Assembly: GCA_031278495.1 (NCBI GenBank)
Contig: JAITKG010000098.1
Location: 1-6,756 of the forward strand
Reading direction: 5' to 3'
From: Prevotellaceae bacterium
Lineage (GTDB): Bacteria > Bacteroidota > Bacteroidia > Bacteroidales > UBA932
Length of the DNA stretch: 6,756 nt
Shown piece after piece: positions 1-6,315 of this stretch (position 1 is the first letter of the stretch; each line of letters begins with the position of its first letter). The notes beneath the pieces were generated by a model. It had not been told where the DNA came from and did not search any database. It saw only the letters and a list, made by a program, of their open reading frames with translations. The position numbers were made by a program, and so were the translations under genes.

Positions 1-240
1 ACAACCGCAAGTATTCGGCACTTCATCCCGAGCAGATGGCTGCGTTACTGAGACCGATACCGTTTTGCTGTCTGTTGAAGTACAGCCGGTCGAAGAACGA
101 ACTTTTAATGTGTAGGTAGTACTTGTTGTCGGATACACTGTTTTAGTGTTTGCCGTTTGCCATGTACTACCGTTATCAAAACTATAGGAAGCTGCAACGC
201 TTGCAAGCATTGCAAAAAGAAAGAGAATTTTTTTCTTATC
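1..240 (-). pseudogene. 5' part of an exported Ig/PKD-like repeat protein, start codon apparently lost; cut by window edge
   Basis: Read on the minus strand, bases 240 down to 1 are open and continue past the window edge. The translation begins DKKKILFLFAMLASVAAS, a classic signal peptide: lysines, a hydrophobic core, then small residues. It continues into Ser/Thr-rich sequence with YSFDNGSTW, TSTTYTLKVRSSTGC and TDSKTVSVSV, which resembles Ig/PKD-like domains of secreted Bacteroidota surface proteins. A TGA at 241-243 lies in frame directly upstream. The only in-frame ATG (208-210) falls inside the hydrophobic core, so a start there would lose the basic n-region. An AAG at 235-237 stands where MKKILFLF would be expected to begin. 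The ATG at 248-250 is in another frame and stops after four codons. Coding character is clear, but whether the gene is intact is open: start loss, a non-canonical ATT start (226-228) or a sequence error would all fit. The precise function is unknown. Confidence 0.6.
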
Positions 241-292
241 TCAGTTGCATTTACTATTTGAATTTACGCAAGAGCCCGCAGGTTAAACTAAA

Positions 293-315
293 TTACACAG
301 GGAAAACCTGTGTAA
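293..315 (-). terminator. Hairpin terminator downstream of phoH
   Basis: TTACACAGG (293-301) and CCTGTGTAA (307-315) form a perfect 9-bp stem around a 5-nt loop. On the minus strand the stem is followed by TTTAGTTTAA, a T-rich tail, and it lies about 40 nt past the phoH stop codon. On the plus strand it is followed by CCTGTCC, so it should work mainly as a minus-strand terminator. It would separate the phoH operon from the exported-protein fragment at the left edge. Confidence 0.6.
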
Positions 316-354
316 CCTGTCCTGACCGGTACTTAAATCCGTAAACCGGAAAAT

Positions 355-1359
355 TCACTCTTCCGTTTCGTACTTTTCAAATGTTTTCACGATATGTTTT
401 ACCAACGGATGCCGGACGATATCGCGTTGGTCGAACAGTACAAAACCAATGCCCTTGACCGGTTGCAGCCACTGCATCACGCGCTGCAAGCCCGAATCGG
501 CACGGCGCGGCAAGTCAATTTGCGTAATGTCGCCGGTAACAATAAACTTGGCGTTATTGCCCATACGGGTGAGGAACATTTTTAATTGTCCGGTAGTGGT
601 GTTCTGCGCTTCGTCCAAAATGACAAAGGCATTGTCAAGCGTGCGTCCGCGCATATAAGCCAGCGGCGCAATCTGCACCGTCCCTTCTTCCATGTATTTT
701 TCCAGTTTGCGTGCGGGAATCATGTCGTTTAGCGCATCGTACAAGGGTTGCAGGTAGGGGTCTAATTTTTCTTTCATGTCGCCCGGCAGGAAGCCCAGCC
801 GTTCGCCCGCTTCTACCGCAGGGCGCGTCAGGACAATCCGTTTAATTTCTTTGTTCTTCAAGGCGCGGACAGCTAATGCAATTGCCGTGTAGGTTTTTCC
901 CGACCCCGCAGGACCTGTGGCAAACAGGAGGTCGTTCTTTTCATAGAGGGTTACTAATTTTTTCTGATTGGCAGTGCGGGCGCGCACTACGCGACCGTCA
1001 GCGCCGTATACAATCACATCGGCAGACGTAGCTGTTGCGTCCAGCAGTTTGCCGCCAGCCAACTGTTCCACGTCTTCAACAGTAAGGCGTCCTTTGTGCG
1101 CGTGGTAATCGACTAACTGCAATAATTTGTTTTCAAAATCGTCCATTTCGCTGTCTTTGCCGAATACCTTTATTTCATTGCCGCGCGCTACGATTTTTAA
1201 GGTAGGAAATTGCGCCGCCAACCGGTCATACAGCACATTGTTTACGCCATATAACTCTACCGGCTCAATGCCTTCCAGAATGATTATTTTTTCGCACAAG
1301 CCCCCTGCATGCTCCTCCGGAGGGCGGTGCGACGTGCGGCGTGTTGCTTTTTTTTTCAT
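355..1359 (-). CDS. phoH: PhoH-family P-loop ATPase
   Basis: 334-residue cytoplasmic ATPase of the PhoH family (PhoH/YbeZ type), linked in other bacteria to phosphate starvation and RNA metabolism; its exact biochemical role is not settled. An N-terminal KH-like region (about 23-90, EKIIILEGIEPVELYGVNN) is followed by the P-loop domain from about residue 130. Walker A is GPAGSGKT (149-156), the family motif LTRPAVEAGERLGFLPGDMK spans about 177-196, Walker B is VILDEAQN (246-253) and TGDITQIDLP (275-284) is the sensor-like motif. Length is normal. Homologues usually begin just before EKIIILEG, so the first 20 residues (basic, MKKKATRRTS) are extra; an in-frame TTG at 1297-1299 would give MCEKIIILEG and could be the true start. 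It is the last gene of the minus-strand operon, 18 bp after capA. No ybeY, the common partner of ybeZ, lies in this window. Confidence 0.93.
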   Translation of the reverse strand: MKKKATRRTSHRPPEEHAGGLCEKIIILEGIEPVELYGVNNVLYDRLAAQFPTLKIVARGNEIKVFGKDSEMDDFENKLLQLVDYHAHKGRLTVEDVEQLAGGKLLDATATSADVIVYGADGRVVRARTANQKKLVTLYEKNDLLFATGPAGSGKTYTAIALAVRALKNKEIKRIVLTRPAVEAGERLGFLPGDMKEKLDPYLQPLYDALNDMIPARKLEKYMEEGTVQIAPLAYMRGRTLDNAFVILDEAQNTTTGQLKMFLTRMGNNAKFIVTGDITQIDLPRRADSGLQRVMQWLQPVKGIGFVLFDQRDIVRHPLVKHIVKTFEKYETEE

Positions 1360-1377
1360 GGCATACTCGTTGTTCGA

Positions 1378-2460
1378 TTAGGGAAGGGCTTCCGGGAAAC
1401 CGCTGTTTTCTTTATTATATAAATCCCGCATGTTTTTTGCAAAATCATTCATCTTAAGAAAATCGGCTTCGTTTGCAAAAAATGCCGGCTTGTTTTCCAA
1501 TTCGCCGACCGGCGCCACATAAAACCGGCGTTGCTTTCCGGTAACCGGTTTATAAGTCCACACCAATTGGTAACTGCATTCGCCGATGGTTAGTCCATGA
1601 CCGTCTTTTAGTAACTGGATATGCGCGATGGCGCCGCCGTCGGTATTTTTCGCCGATTGGTTCGATATGAAATTCCCCAGTGAATACACTACCACGCTTT
1701 GTGTTGTGCTGTCGGCATTGTAGCGGCGTTCCATGCGTTGCAACACATGCGGGTGCGAACCGACGACCAGCCGCACGCCGTGCCGGATGAAAAAATCCGC
1801 CAATGTTTTTTGCCGCTCATTGGGTTGCTGTTGGTATTCCTCGCCCCAATGTACGAAAGCAATAACCACATCGGGCGACTGCGCTTTTGCAGCCACAATA
1901 TCGGCGGCTATCTGCGCCGTGTCTATAAGGTTCACAATAGCCGGCGGCGGCGCTGGAATACCGTTCGTGCCATAAGTGTAACTGAGGATAGCCAGCCGGA
2001 AATTATTTTTTTCTATTACCAGCGGGTATAAGCTGTCGCGCTCTGCCGGTGAACGGAACGTGCCGGTATGCCCTATTCCCAAATCGTCCAGAACGCGGAT
2101 AGTGCGGCGGATACCTCTTTCCCCTTTGTCGCATGAATGATTATTGGCAGTAATCAACACGTCGAAACCGGCATTGCCCAAAGCTTTCGCCAGTTCATCG
2201 GGTGCGCTGAATTGCGGATAGCCGGAATAAGGTTTGCCCGCCAATGTTACCTCCAAGTTAGCTATAGCCACGCCGGCAGCGGAAATCCGGTCTTTCAGCA
2301 TGGAAAAGCATTCATCGTATTCGTAAGTACCGCCGCGTTGCGCCGCATTTATTTGCGATTGGTGCTGCATCACATCACCGGCAAACAGCAACGACAAGGT
2401 ATCTTGTGCATAACTGCTGCAAGCGGCAAACAATATAACCAGTAACCATGAAATTCTCAT
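1378..2460 (-). CDS. CapA-like protein (metallophosphatase fold), exported
   Basis: 360-residue protein of the CapA/PGA_cap family, which has a calcineurin-like metallophosphatase fold and is named after the poly-gamma-glutamate capsule protein CapA. The N-terminus (MRISWLLVILFAACSSYAQD) is a signal peptide. Cleavage near SYA-QD is likely; FAAC at 11-14 could also act as an imperfect lipobox. Family motifs are all present: FAGDVM (26-31), IANLEVTL (66-73), ITANNHSCDKG (103-113), AFVHWGEEY (201-209), GSHPHVLQ (234-241) and YSLGNFISNQ (259-268). The Asp, Asn and His residues in these motifs are the expected metal ligands. The product probably acts in the periplasm or at the outer envelope. Many Bacteroidota carry CapA-like genes without the capsule genes capB and capC, and none is seen here, so a poly-gamma-glutamate role is not implied. 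The start overlaps the upstream stop as ATGA, which suggests translational coupling. Confidence 0.88.
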   Translation of the reverse strand: MRISWLLVILFAACSSYAQDTLSLLFAGDVMQHQSQINAAQRGGTYEYDECFSMLKDRISAAGVAIANLEVTLAGKPYSGYPQFSAPDELAKALGNAGFDVLITANNHSCDKGERGIRRTIRVLDDLGIGHTGTFRSPAERDSLYPLVIEKNNFRLAILSYTYGTNGIPAPPPAIVNLIDTAQIAADIVAAKAQSPDVVIAFVHWGEEYQQQPNERQKTLADFFIRHGVRLVVGSHPHVLQRMERRYNADSTTQSVVVYSLGNFISNQSAKNTDGGAIAHIQLLKDGHGLTIGECSYQLVWTYKPVTGKQRRFYVAPVGELENKPAFFANEADFLKMNDFAKNMRDLYNKENSGFPEALP

Positions 2461-3803
2461 TCGGCGTAAGGAATTACCGTAATATTACTTTCATTCAAAC
2501 GTATTTTCAGGAAATTTCCTAATTGCTGCAATTCCTCCGGCGCAGGCGTTCCAAGCCATTGCACCACCGCCACTAATTGCCGTACGTTTTCCCCCGACGC
2601 CACTTCGATTTGTACGCCCGTAGAGAGGGTAATTTTTTGCAGCGCAGGATAGGCTACTGCCAGTTCGCGCGCTACTTGCGCATACGGAATGTTTTCCGTT
2701 TTCAATCCGGCTAATTCTTTTTCCAGTTGGGCAATCCGTTCCTCTTTACTTTTCACGGCAGCTTCCGACCGTTCGTAAATGTTTTGCAGCAGTTCGGTTG
2801 CCGGCGTGTTGTCCGATGCGAACGATAAGGATTGCGTAATACTTAATTTTGTTTTTTTAAGCCCTATTTCCTGCATACGTTCTTTGACGCGCCCTATCTG
2901 GAAAGCAGTCAATGGTTGCCCGATAGTAGAGATTTTCAATTCGGCGGAATCCATTACATGGTAAATTTTCTCTACATCCATGAACTTTGTATTTTCAAAA
3001 GCCGAAGAATATTCTTTTACCAGCTTTTCTACCGCATAGTCAAAGCGGTTTTCACGAATAACCATCCAGGCCATGATAACACTCGGGATAAGCGTAATGG
3101 TCGAAAATATAATAATGATGCGGTTTACATGCCGTTGTTTTTCCGGGTCGTTGAATTTCACGACCGGGAATTTCATATAGCGCGCCATCAGGAATGTAGC
3201 CAGCGCAATGAGGAACGAGTTGATGAAGAATAAATAAAAAGCGCCGATAAAATATCCCCACTGGGCATTTGCCAATCCGTACCCCGCAGTACATAAGGGC
3301 GGCATCAATGCCGTAGCAATGGCGACGCCGGCAATCACCGTTCCTTTTTCTTTACGCGCACTTTCTACAATGCCCGCCAGCCCGCCGAACAAAGCAATGA
3401 ATACGTCAAAAATGGTAGGCCGCGTACGCGCCAGCAATTCCGTAGGCTCTTCCAAATGCAAGGGGCTGATGAAAAAATACGTAAACGACGCCAGTAAACT
3501 AATAGCGACCATTACCAACAAATTTTTCAACGAGCCTTGCAGCAATTTGGAATCATTGATGGCGATGGACATTCCAACGCCCATGATAGGTCCCATTAAA
3601 GGAGATATCAACATGGCGCCAATGATAACGGGAATAGAATTTACGTTCAACCCAACAGACGCTACGATAATCGCAAACGCTAAAATCCATACATTAGGAC
3701 CGCGAAAATCAACATTTTGTTTGATGGAAGCTATCGTCGCCATCACATCAATATGATCAGTAAGGTTGGTGATAATTCGTATTTTTGTTAAAAACCGGCG
3801 CAT
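2457..3803 (-). CDS. DUF389 multi-pass inner-membrane protein
   Basis: 448-residue DUF389-family membrane protein; the function is not established. The DUF389 core covers about residues 35-210, with hydrophobic segments near 38-56, 58-80, 95-113, 131-148, 155-178 and 183-206, plus another at 227-248. Conserved family sequences are VIIGAMLISPLMGPIMGVG (59-77), LFGGLAGI (138-145) and ATALMPPLCTAGYGLA (163-178). A soluble C-terminal half follows, with a heptad-rich, charged stretch near 340-370 (KSKEERIAQLEKELAGLK) that looks like a coiled coil and a final domain of about 75 residues. Met21 is a second possible start, but Met1 gives the usual length and short basic n-region. It is the first gene of the operon with the CapA-like and PhoH genes, and its TGA overlaps the next ATG. 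Confidence 0.9.
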   Translation of the reverse strand: MRRFLTKIRIITNLTDHIDVMATIASIKQNVDFRGPNVWILAFAIIVASVGLNVNSIPVIIGAMLISPLMGPIMGVGMSIAINDSKLLQGSLKNLLVMVAISLLASFTYFFISPLHLEEPTELLARTRPTIFDVFIALFGGLAGIVESARKEKGTVIAGVAIATALMPPLCTAGYGLANAQWGYFIGAFYLFFINSFLIALATFLMARYMKFPVVKFNDPEKQRHVNRIIIIFSTITLIPSVIMAWMVIRENRFDYAVEKLVKEYSSAFENTKFMDVEKIYHVMDSAELKISTIGQPLTAFQIGRVKERMQEIGLKKTKLSITQSLSFASDNTPATELLQNIYERSEAAVKSKEERIAQLEKELAGLKTENIPYAQVARELAVAYPALQKITLSTGVQIEVASGENVRQLVAVVQWLGTPAPEELQQLGNFLKIRLNESNITVIPYAE

Positions 3804-3823
3804 GAGATATTGTTATTTTTCCG

Positions 3824-3831
3824 TGAAGATA
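3824..3831 (-). promoter_or_regulatory. Weak -7-like box for the DUF389-capA-phoH operon
   Basis: On the minus strand TATCTTCA lies 20 nt before the DUF389 ATG. It matches TAnnTTTG at four of six fixed positions and sits at about the same distance from the start codon as the stronger promoters in this window. No good -33 TTTG was found at the right spacing, so this is tentative. Confidence 0.25.
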
Positions 3832-3850
3832 CTAATTTTTTTCAAAATAT

Positions 3851-3881
3851 TTTCGTGTTTTTTAAAAAATGTGTATATTTG
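3851..3881 (+). promoter_or_regulatory. Bacteroidota promoter for the SPOR lipoprotein gene
   Basis: A perfect -7 box, TATATTTG, lies at 3874-3881. A weak -33 candidate (TTTCG, from 3851) sits about 19-20 nt upstream. The expected transcription start is near 3888, giving a leader of roughly 17 nt before the ATG at 3905. Because the box overlaps codons that would follow the upstream ATG at 3869, it helps rule out that ATG as the start. Confidence 0.65.
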
Positions 3882-3904
3882 ACAATTATAATATCATACT
3901 TTTT

Positions 3905-4399
3905 ATGAAAAAAATACTTTATATCGCATTGCCGGCCGCAATGTTAATCAGTTTGAACAGTTGTGACTGGTTCAACACAACTTTTCTTGGGAAACCATCC
4001 AAAGCAGAATTGGCCAAAAAAGCGCAGCGGGACAAAGCGCGCCAGGACAGCATAGCGCAAGTACAACTACAATTGGCTCAAGAGGCTGAACAATTGGCGC
4101 TGGAGCAACGGCAAGCGGAAGAAGAAGCTGCACGGTTCGCTGCAGAAAGCAAACGTTACCATGTAGTAGTGGGTTGTTTCAGGGTATCTTCGAATGCCGA
4201 CCGTATGCTGAACCTGTTGCAAAGCAAAGGTTACAATCCGAAAATGATGCGTTTCAGGAATGGCTTTGCTTGTATATCTGCCGCCTCGTTCGACAATATA
4301 CATACGGCATACAACGAAATGAACAGCATCATCAGGTCATCGGACTTTGCCCCTGAAGATACGTGGGTATACGACACCACTTTTAACCTGCATGAATAA
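3905..4399 (+). CDS. SPOR-domain lipoprotein with coiled coil
   Basis: 164-residue lipoprotein. The signal peptide MKKILYIALPAAMLISLNSC carries a lipobox-like LNSC with the modified cysteine at residue 20. Residues 33-82 are rich in Ala, Gln, Glu and Lys with heptad character and probably form a helix or coiled coil that holds the next domain away from the membrane. Residues 85-161 form a SPOR domain (starting RYHVVVGCFRVSSNADRM, with SKGYNPKM and a final DTWVY). SPOR domains bind glycan strands of peptidoglycan stripped of stem peptides, often at division sites, so a cell-wall or division role is likely. The ATG at 3869 would add 12 residues (MCIFDNYNIILF) before an otherwise ideal signal peptide and would overlap the -7 box, so 3905 is preferred. 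The gene is monocistronic, divergent from DUF389 and ended by the hairpin at 4429-4475. Confidence 0.85.
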   Translation: MKKILYIALPAAMLISLNSCDWFNTTFLGKPSKAELAKKAQRDKARQDSIAQVQLQLAQEAEQLALEQRQAEEEAARFAAESKRYHVVVGCFRVSSNADRMLNLLQSKGYNPKMMRFRNGFACISAASFDNIHTAYNEMNSIIRSSDFAPEDTWVYDTTFNLHE

Positions 4400-4428
4400 T
4401 TGCTGAACCCGTTGGGGTTATTGGATTT

Positions 4429-4475
4429 GATAACTACCCAACCAATACTTTCAGGGTATTGGTTGGGTGGTTATT
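4429..4475. terminator. Long hairpin between convergent genes; overlaps the 3' end of the cyclotransferase gene
   Basis: TAACTACCCAACCAATAC (4431-4448) pairs with GTATTGGTTGGGTGGTTA (4456-4473) over 18 positions, with a single T-G wobble and a short loop. One more A-T and one G-T pair extend the stem outward. On the plus strand it is followed by TTATTTCATATAATTT, so it should terminate the SPOR gene about 30 nt after its stop codon. On the minus strand the following bases (TCAAATCC) are less T-rich. The right arm encodes the last residues (ITTQPIP) of the convergent gene, whose TGA (4451-4453) is in the loop. Confidence 0.8.
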
Positions 4476-5236
4476 TCATATAATTTCGGCCAGTTTTTCC
4501 CGGTTACATATATCTTCGAGGTGGCGGTATCGTAGGCAATACCGTTGAGCACATCGGTATTCCTCGTCCGCAGGGATGCAGGCAATAAATTATTCAGGAA
4601 AATAATCCCGTTTACCTTGCCGCTCGCCGGGTCAATACGGACAATGTGGTTTTCCGTATATACATTCGCCCAAATTTCGCCATTGATATATTCCAGTTCA
4701 TTCAACATAGGCAATGCGCTGCCTTTGCAGGTAACGTTGAGCGAACGCACTTCCGCGAAATTCTCGGGATCTATAAAACGCAATACCGGCGAACCGTTGC
4801 TCATGATTAAATGCGTCCCATCCGTTGTCAATCCCCAGCCTTCGCCGGGATAATGAAATTCGCCGGTTTGTTTTAACGATAAATCATATACAAAAACGGT
4901 TTGTTCCATATATGTTAGCCAATAAATTTTATTATTCAATATGCACGAACCTTCGCCAAAATAATGCTTCGATAATGGCGTCATATTTAATACCCGCCCG
5001 GTTTTCAAATCTGTTTTCCGCAAGCTTGATCGCCCATATTGCCCGGTGCTTTCGTATAATATGCCGCCGTGAATAAATAATCCCTGCGTGTAAGCCTGCG
5101 CATCATGCGGATAAACGGCGGCGACCGTATAACTATAATTTTTCACCTGCCCGCTCGAATGTTTGCATCCGGCTATTGCCGATAAAAACAACGCAAGCAA
5201 TAAACGTATGTGCCCTTTTTTTACTAATTTTGCCAT
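4451..5236 (-). CDS. Glutaminyl-peptide cyclotransferase (plant/bacterial beta-propeller type), lipoprotein
   Basis: 261-residue glutaminyl cyclase of the type found in papaya and bacteria (Glu_cyclase_2 family), which converts N-terminal glutamine to pyroglutamate with release of ammonia. The signal sequence ends in a good lipobox, IAGC (21-24), so the enzyme is probably a membrane-anchored periplasmic or surface lipoprotein. Family motifs are present through the propeller: YTQGLF (49-54), YESTGQYGRSSLR (61-73), YFGEG (92-96), WLTY (106-109), GEGWGLTTDG (131-140), MSNGSP (145-150), LNELEYINGEIWANVY (178-193), DVLNGIAYD (228-236) and VTGKNWPKLYEI (244-255). Length is normal and the protein looks complete. 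It is transcribed alone from a promoter at 5258-5291, divergent from pssA and convergent with the SPOR gene. Its last codons form one arm of the shared hairpin. Likely substrates are exported proteins that begin with Gln after signal removal; this is inferred from the family. Confidence 0.9.
   Translation of the reverse strand: MAKLVKKGHIRLLLALFLSAIAGCKHSSGQVKNYSYTVAAVYPHDAQAYTQGLFIHGGILYESTGQYGRSSLRKTDLKTGRVLNMTPLSKHYFGEGSCILNNKIYWLTYMEQTVFVYDLSLKQTGEFHYPGEGWGLTTDGTHLIMSNGSPVLRFIDPENFAEVRSLNVTCKGSALPMLNELEYINGEIWANVYTENHIVRIDPASGKVNGIIFLNNLLPASLRTRNTDVLNGIAYDTATSKIYVTGKNWPKLYEITTQPIP
5225..5232 (+). promoter_or_regulatory. Possible -7 box for pssA-purS
   Basis: TAATTTTG at 5225-5232 matches TAnnTTTG fully on the plus strand, but it lies within the first codons of the divergent cyclotransferase gene and lacks a clear -33 partner. 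It would give a leader of about 65 nt. A weaker match (TAAAGTTG, 5296-5303) is too close to the pssA ATG for a normal leader. The real pssA promoter is therefore uncertain. Confidence 0.25.
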
Positions 5237-5257
5237 GTGCTTTTATTTTTAATTATA

Positions 5258-5291
5258 CAAAGGTAAAAAATTCCATGATTAAAAATTCAAA
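5258..5291 (-). promoter_or_regulatory. Bacteroidota promoter for the glutaminyl cyclase gene
   Basis: On the minus strand a perfect -7 box TACCTTTG lies at 5265-5258, and a -33 TTTG at 5291-5288 stands 22 nt upstream. The predicted transcription start is about 15 nt before the ATG at 5236, the same short-leader layout as for the SPOR gene. Confidence 0.65.
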
Positions 5292-5305
5292 ACCTTAAAG
5301 TTGTT

Positions 5306-6055
5306 ATGAAACGTATAGTGCGCGCAGTACCCAATACCATTACTGCATTAAATTTGTTTACCGGCTGTATCGCCATAGTGTTTGCTTTGCGCGGCTGGAC
5401 AGACTTTGCGGTGTATTGCATTTTTGCCGCCGCTGTGTTCGACTTTTGCGACGGGTTGAGCGCGCGCTTGCTGAAAGCTTACTCCAACTTGGGAAAACAA
5501 CTCGACTCGCTTGCGGATATGGTGAGTTTTGGTATCGCGCCGGCAGCGCTTTTGCATAATAAACTAAACATGCTGTTGAGCGATAAAATTACCGGCGGCT
5601 TCGATAGCGGCCTGGTTTGGGAATTGTGGACGTTTTTTCCTTTTATCATGGCAGTTTTTTCGGCATTGCGTTTGGCAAAGTTTAATATCGACACCCGGCA
5701 AAACAACAGCTTCATTGGTTTGCCAACGCCTGCCAATGCTTTGCTGACAGGCGTTTTGGTGAGTTTATCGGTGCATGGGCACTGGCTTGCCGCGTGGATG
5801 GAACAATGGTATTCGATAATCATTCTTTCCATAACGCTTTCGGCGCTGCTGGTGTGCAACCTGCCGATGTTCGCTTTGAAGTTTAAAAACCTGCGCTGGA
5901 GCGAAAATAAAATACCGTTTGTTTTTATTTTGCTGTGCTTGTTAATCGTATGCTGCGCCCTGATTTTCCGGCAGGGAATACTGTTTGCCATAGCGGTTAT
6001 TTTCTTTACCTACATTTTCCTTTCCTTTATACTATCGTTATTCCGTAAAAAATAA
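5306..6055 (+). CDS. pssA: CDP-diacylglycerol--serine O-phosphatidyltransferase
   Basis: 249-residue inner-membrane enzyme that joins CDP-diacylglycerol and serine to give phosphatidylserine and CMP, the step before phosphatidylethanolamine. The CDP-alcohol phosphotransferase signature DG-x2-AR-x8-G-x3-D-x3-D is complete: D49, G50, A53, R54, G63, D67 and D71. The PssA-type follow-up sequences RLAKFN (122-127) and FIGLPTPANA (136-145) identify it as a serine transferase rather than PgsA. Hydrophobic segments near 12-30, 34-48, 73-90, 106-124, 143-160, 170-190, 203-221 and 225-245 fit a multi-pass protein, ending in a basic FRKK tail. The ATG at 5306 gives the usual start (MKRIVRAVPNTITALNLFTG). 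purS follows 11 bp later in the same direction. The decarboxylase gene psd, a frequent neighbour, is not in the window. Confidence 0.93.
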   Translation: MKRIVRAVPNTITALNLFTGCIAIVFALRGWTDFAVYCIFAAAVFDFCDGLSARLLKAYSNLGKQLDSLADMVSFGIAPAALLHNKLNMLLSDKITGGFDSGLVWELWTFFPFIMAVFSALRLAKFNIDTRQNNSFIGLPTPANALLTGVLVSLSVHGHWLAAWMEQWYSIIILSITLSALLVCNLPMFALKFKNLRWSENKIPFVFILLCLLIVCCALIFRQGILFAIAVIFFTYIFLSFILSLFRKK

Positions 6056-6066
6056 ATATAAAAAAC

Positions 6067-6315
6067 ATGAAATTCATTGCAGAAATCAATGTAATGCCGC
6101 TGAAAGCATTGTTAGACCCGCAAGGGAAAGCGGTTACCGGCGTGATGCACAACAACGGTTACACCGAAATTGAGAACGTGCGCATAGGCAAACACCTGAC
6201 GTTTGAAATAGAAGCGCCTTCTAAAGAGCATGCCGGGCAACGTATCGAAGAGGTATGCAAAAAAATACTGCACAACCCGATTATGGAAGGTTACGAATTT
6301 ACCGTGAAAGAATAA
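6067..6315 (+). CDS. purS: Phosphoribosylformylglycinamidine synthase subunit PurS
   Basis: 82-residue PurS, the small subunit of the three-part FGAM synthase (PurS, PurQ and small PurL), which makes formylglycinamidine ribonucleotide from FGAR, glutamine and ATP in purine synthesis. PurS is a small alpha/beta protein that bridges the glutaminase PurQ and the synthetase PurL. The family pattern is clear over the full length: MKFIAEINVMP, LLDPQGKAVTGVMHNNGY (16-33), ENVRIGKHLTFEIEA (36-50), EEVCKKILHNPIMEGYEF (61-78). The start is preceded by AT-rich sequence (ATAAATATAAAAAAC) without a Shine-Dalgarno site. It is probably co-transcribed with pssA. No purQ or purL follows within the 441 bases to the right edge, so the partner genes must be elsewhere. 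Confidence 0.92.
   Translation: MKFIAEINVMPLKALLDPQGKAVTGVMHNNGYTEIENVRIGKHLTFEIEAPSKEHAGQRIEEVCKKILHNPIMEGYEFTVKE

Noticed and set aside
150..344. Plus-strand open frame of 64 codons at the left side
   Set aside because: It is antisense to the signal-peptide region of the exported protein and runs through the terminator hairpin.
1378..2460. Poly-gamma-glutamate capsule locus
   Set aside because: Only a CapA-like protein is present; no capB, capC or capE-like neighbours, so capsule synthesis is not supported.
3319..3756. Plus-strand open frame of 145 codons opposite the DUF389 gene
   Set aside because: The minus-strand frame encodes conserved DUF389 motifs over the same bases; the antisense frame is a by-product.
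5479..5991. Minus-strand open frame of 170 codons inside pssA
   Set aside because: It is antisense to a well-supported gene with complete catalytic motifs and has no recognisable domain.
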